A stretch of DNA of 64,000 nucleotides, from the NCBI RefSeq assembly GCF_900128985.1, contig NZ_FQUC01000002.1:598976-662975 (forward strand), read 5' to 3'. Shown here one piece after another: positions 63,507 through 64,000 of this stretch. A program made the translations under genes and the position numbers. The DNA comes from Indolivaga macrotermitis (GTDB lineage Bacteria; Bacteroidota; Bacteroidia; Bacteroidales; Dysgonomonadaceae). Each line of letters begins with the position of its first letter. Position 1 is the first letter of the stretch. Below the pieces are notes generated by a model. That model searched no databases, was not told the DNA's origin, and saw only the letters and a list, made by a program, of their open reading frames with translations.

Positions 63507-63514
63507 AACAAACA

Positions 63515-63682
63515 ATGCTGAATGAAATTGAAGATATCTACAATAAAGGACAAAGAGACTACGAACACTTGTCTACTATTTATCAAACATTTAAACAAAT
63601 AACACAGAAGGGAATACCAATTATTTATAGTTCATATAATTACAAAATAAAGCAGATAGTAAATTTACTATCTGCTTTATAG
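63515..63682 (+). CDS. Possible 55-aa ORF after the acyltransferase gene
   Basis: ATG at 63515, 8 bases after the acyltransferase stop. It encodes a 55-aa polar then hydrophobic peptide (MLNEIEDIYNKGQRDYEHLS..., ending NLLSAL). The last ten codons lie within a perfect palindrome at 63647-63680, so the end of the frame may be an accident of the hairpin. It may be a real small protein or a decayed gene end; no family is recognised. Confidence 0.3.
   Translation: MLNEIEDIYNKGQRDYEHLSTIYQTFKQITQKGIPIIYSSYNYKIKQIVNLLSAL
63647..63680. terminator. Perfect 34-base palindrome next to tRNA-Gln
   Basis: Two 17-base arms (ATAAAGCAGATAGTAAA and its exact complement) with no loop. It lies three bases from the tRNA-Gln 3' end and ends the unit read from the left. 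A bidirectional terminator is the simplest reading. Confidence 0.55.
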
Positions 63683-63753
63683 TTGTCTCACCAGGATTCG
63701 AACCTAGACAGGCAGAACCAAAAACTGCAGTGCTACCATTACACCATGAGACA
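63683..63753 (-). tRNA. tRNA-Gln (TTG anticodon)
   Basis: A 71-base cloverleaf on the minus strand. The acceptor TGTCTCA pairs with TGAGACA, and the discriminator is A. The D arm is TGGTGTAATGGTAGCAC, and the anticodon loop TTTTGGT carries TTG. The T arm is CTAGGTTCGAATCCTGG. CCA is not encoded. Confidence 0.93.
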
Positions 63754-63905
63754 AACTCGCGCTTTTTCTAAAGCGATACAAAAGTAGAACTTTTTTCCTT
63801 ATGTTCCAAATATAGGCACACAAATTCGTTGTTATTCAAAAAGAGGTTCTATAAAGCATTAAATATCAAAAACTTTAATAGCAATAAAAAAGCCGGAACC
63901 TATCC

Positions 63906-64000
63906 TGAAGTGAACCCTAAAAGTTAGACAAACTTTTAGGGTTTATTTTATGGAAAAGAAGAAGCGTAACAAGTTTAGTATCGAAGATCGGGAGCGAGCC
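63906..64000 (+). mobile_element. Left end of an IS3-family (IS150-like) insertion sequence
   Basis: A terminal-repeat-like sequence TGAAGTGAACCCTAAAAGTT starts at 63906, in the style of IS150-group ends (TG.A.TGACCC..AAAGTT.GAC). The element's first gene starts 44 bases later. The right end is outside the window. Confidence 0.65.
63950..64000 (+). CDS. IS3-family transposase OrfA, N-terminal fragment (runs off right edge)
   Basis: ATG at 63950 begins MEKKKRNKFSIEDRERA and runs open to the edge. A basic start leading into a FSIEDR-type helix is typical of the OrfA HTH subunit of IS150-like elements. Only 17 residues are visible. Confidence 0.6.
   Translation, partial: MEKKKRNKFSIEDRERA

Noticed and set aside
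1..64000. CRISPR arrays, rRNA genes or a replication origin
   Set aside because: No regularly spaced direct repeats, no rRNA-like sequence and no origin-type repeat cluster were seen on reading both strands.

Overview
The window looks like a Bacteroidales chromosome (Dysgonomonas/Parabacteroides-like; genus not provable from sequence alone). The basis is the low G+C content, two sets of SusC/SusD pairs, a P. gingivalis-type (Mfa1/FimA) fimbrial locus, a DUF6377-type PUL regulator, and TAnnTTTG-like -7 promoter boxes with little Shine-Dalgarno signal.

Layout. (1) 1-3714, minus: a type I restriction-modification operon (Xre regulator, hsdM, tyrosine recombinase, a 3'-half hsdS, then the start of another hsdS running off the left edge). 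It has the form of a recombinase-associated, probably phase-variable system; hsdR is not in the window. (2) 3951-8541: accessory DNA. Two divergent doublets of paralogous excisionase-like HTH genes flank an ISAon1-type transposase gene pair whose catalytic acidic residues are all substituted. Next come a terminator, one clear tRNA 3'-end remnant (and perhaps a second), and an IntDOT-like tyrosine recombinase. (3) 8990-18938, minus: a four-gene defence operon, in transcription order an OLD/TOPRIM ATPase (GajA-like, interrupted by an in-frame TAA), a UvrD-like helicase (GajB-like), a 613-aa protein with a PD-(D/E)xK motif, and a 1417-aa STAND NTPase with an N-terminal nuclease motif (Avs-like). 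(4) 19376-21300: a short RhuM-like protein, a second tyrosine recombinase, and tRNA-Asp with its terminator. This looks like an island edge, so the defence operon lies between two integrases.

(5) 21590-37479, minus: a seven-gene outer-membrane operon with two SusC/SusD pairs interleaved with three fasciclin (FAS1) lipoproteins and no recognisable glycoside hydrolase. (6) 38200-43438, plus: a four-gene fimbrial locus (major fimbrillin, FimB/Mfa2-type anchor, probable tip adhesin, minor subunit) with a strong hairpin directly after the major subunit gene. (7) 43526-61516: a polysaccharide utilisation locus. A membrane-anchored DUF6377 regulator is divergent from susC-susD-surface lipoprotein-alginate lyase family (PL38-like)-GH88-GH2-[hairpin]-GH88-GH2(malectin)-GH5. 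The enzymes fit a uronic-acid-containing polysaccharide: the lyase makes unsaturated uronyl ends, GH88 removes them, and GH2 and GH5 trim the rest. (8) 61720-64000: an alpha/beta hydrolase, an acyltransferase-3 membrane protein, a tiny ORF, tRNA-Gln, and the left end of an IS3-family insertion sequence.

The main candidates for something new are the catalytically dead transposase set between four HTH paralogues, and the combined OLD/UvrD/PD-(D/E)xK/STAND defence operon with its broken first gene. All family assignments come from reading motifs by eye; no database search was run.
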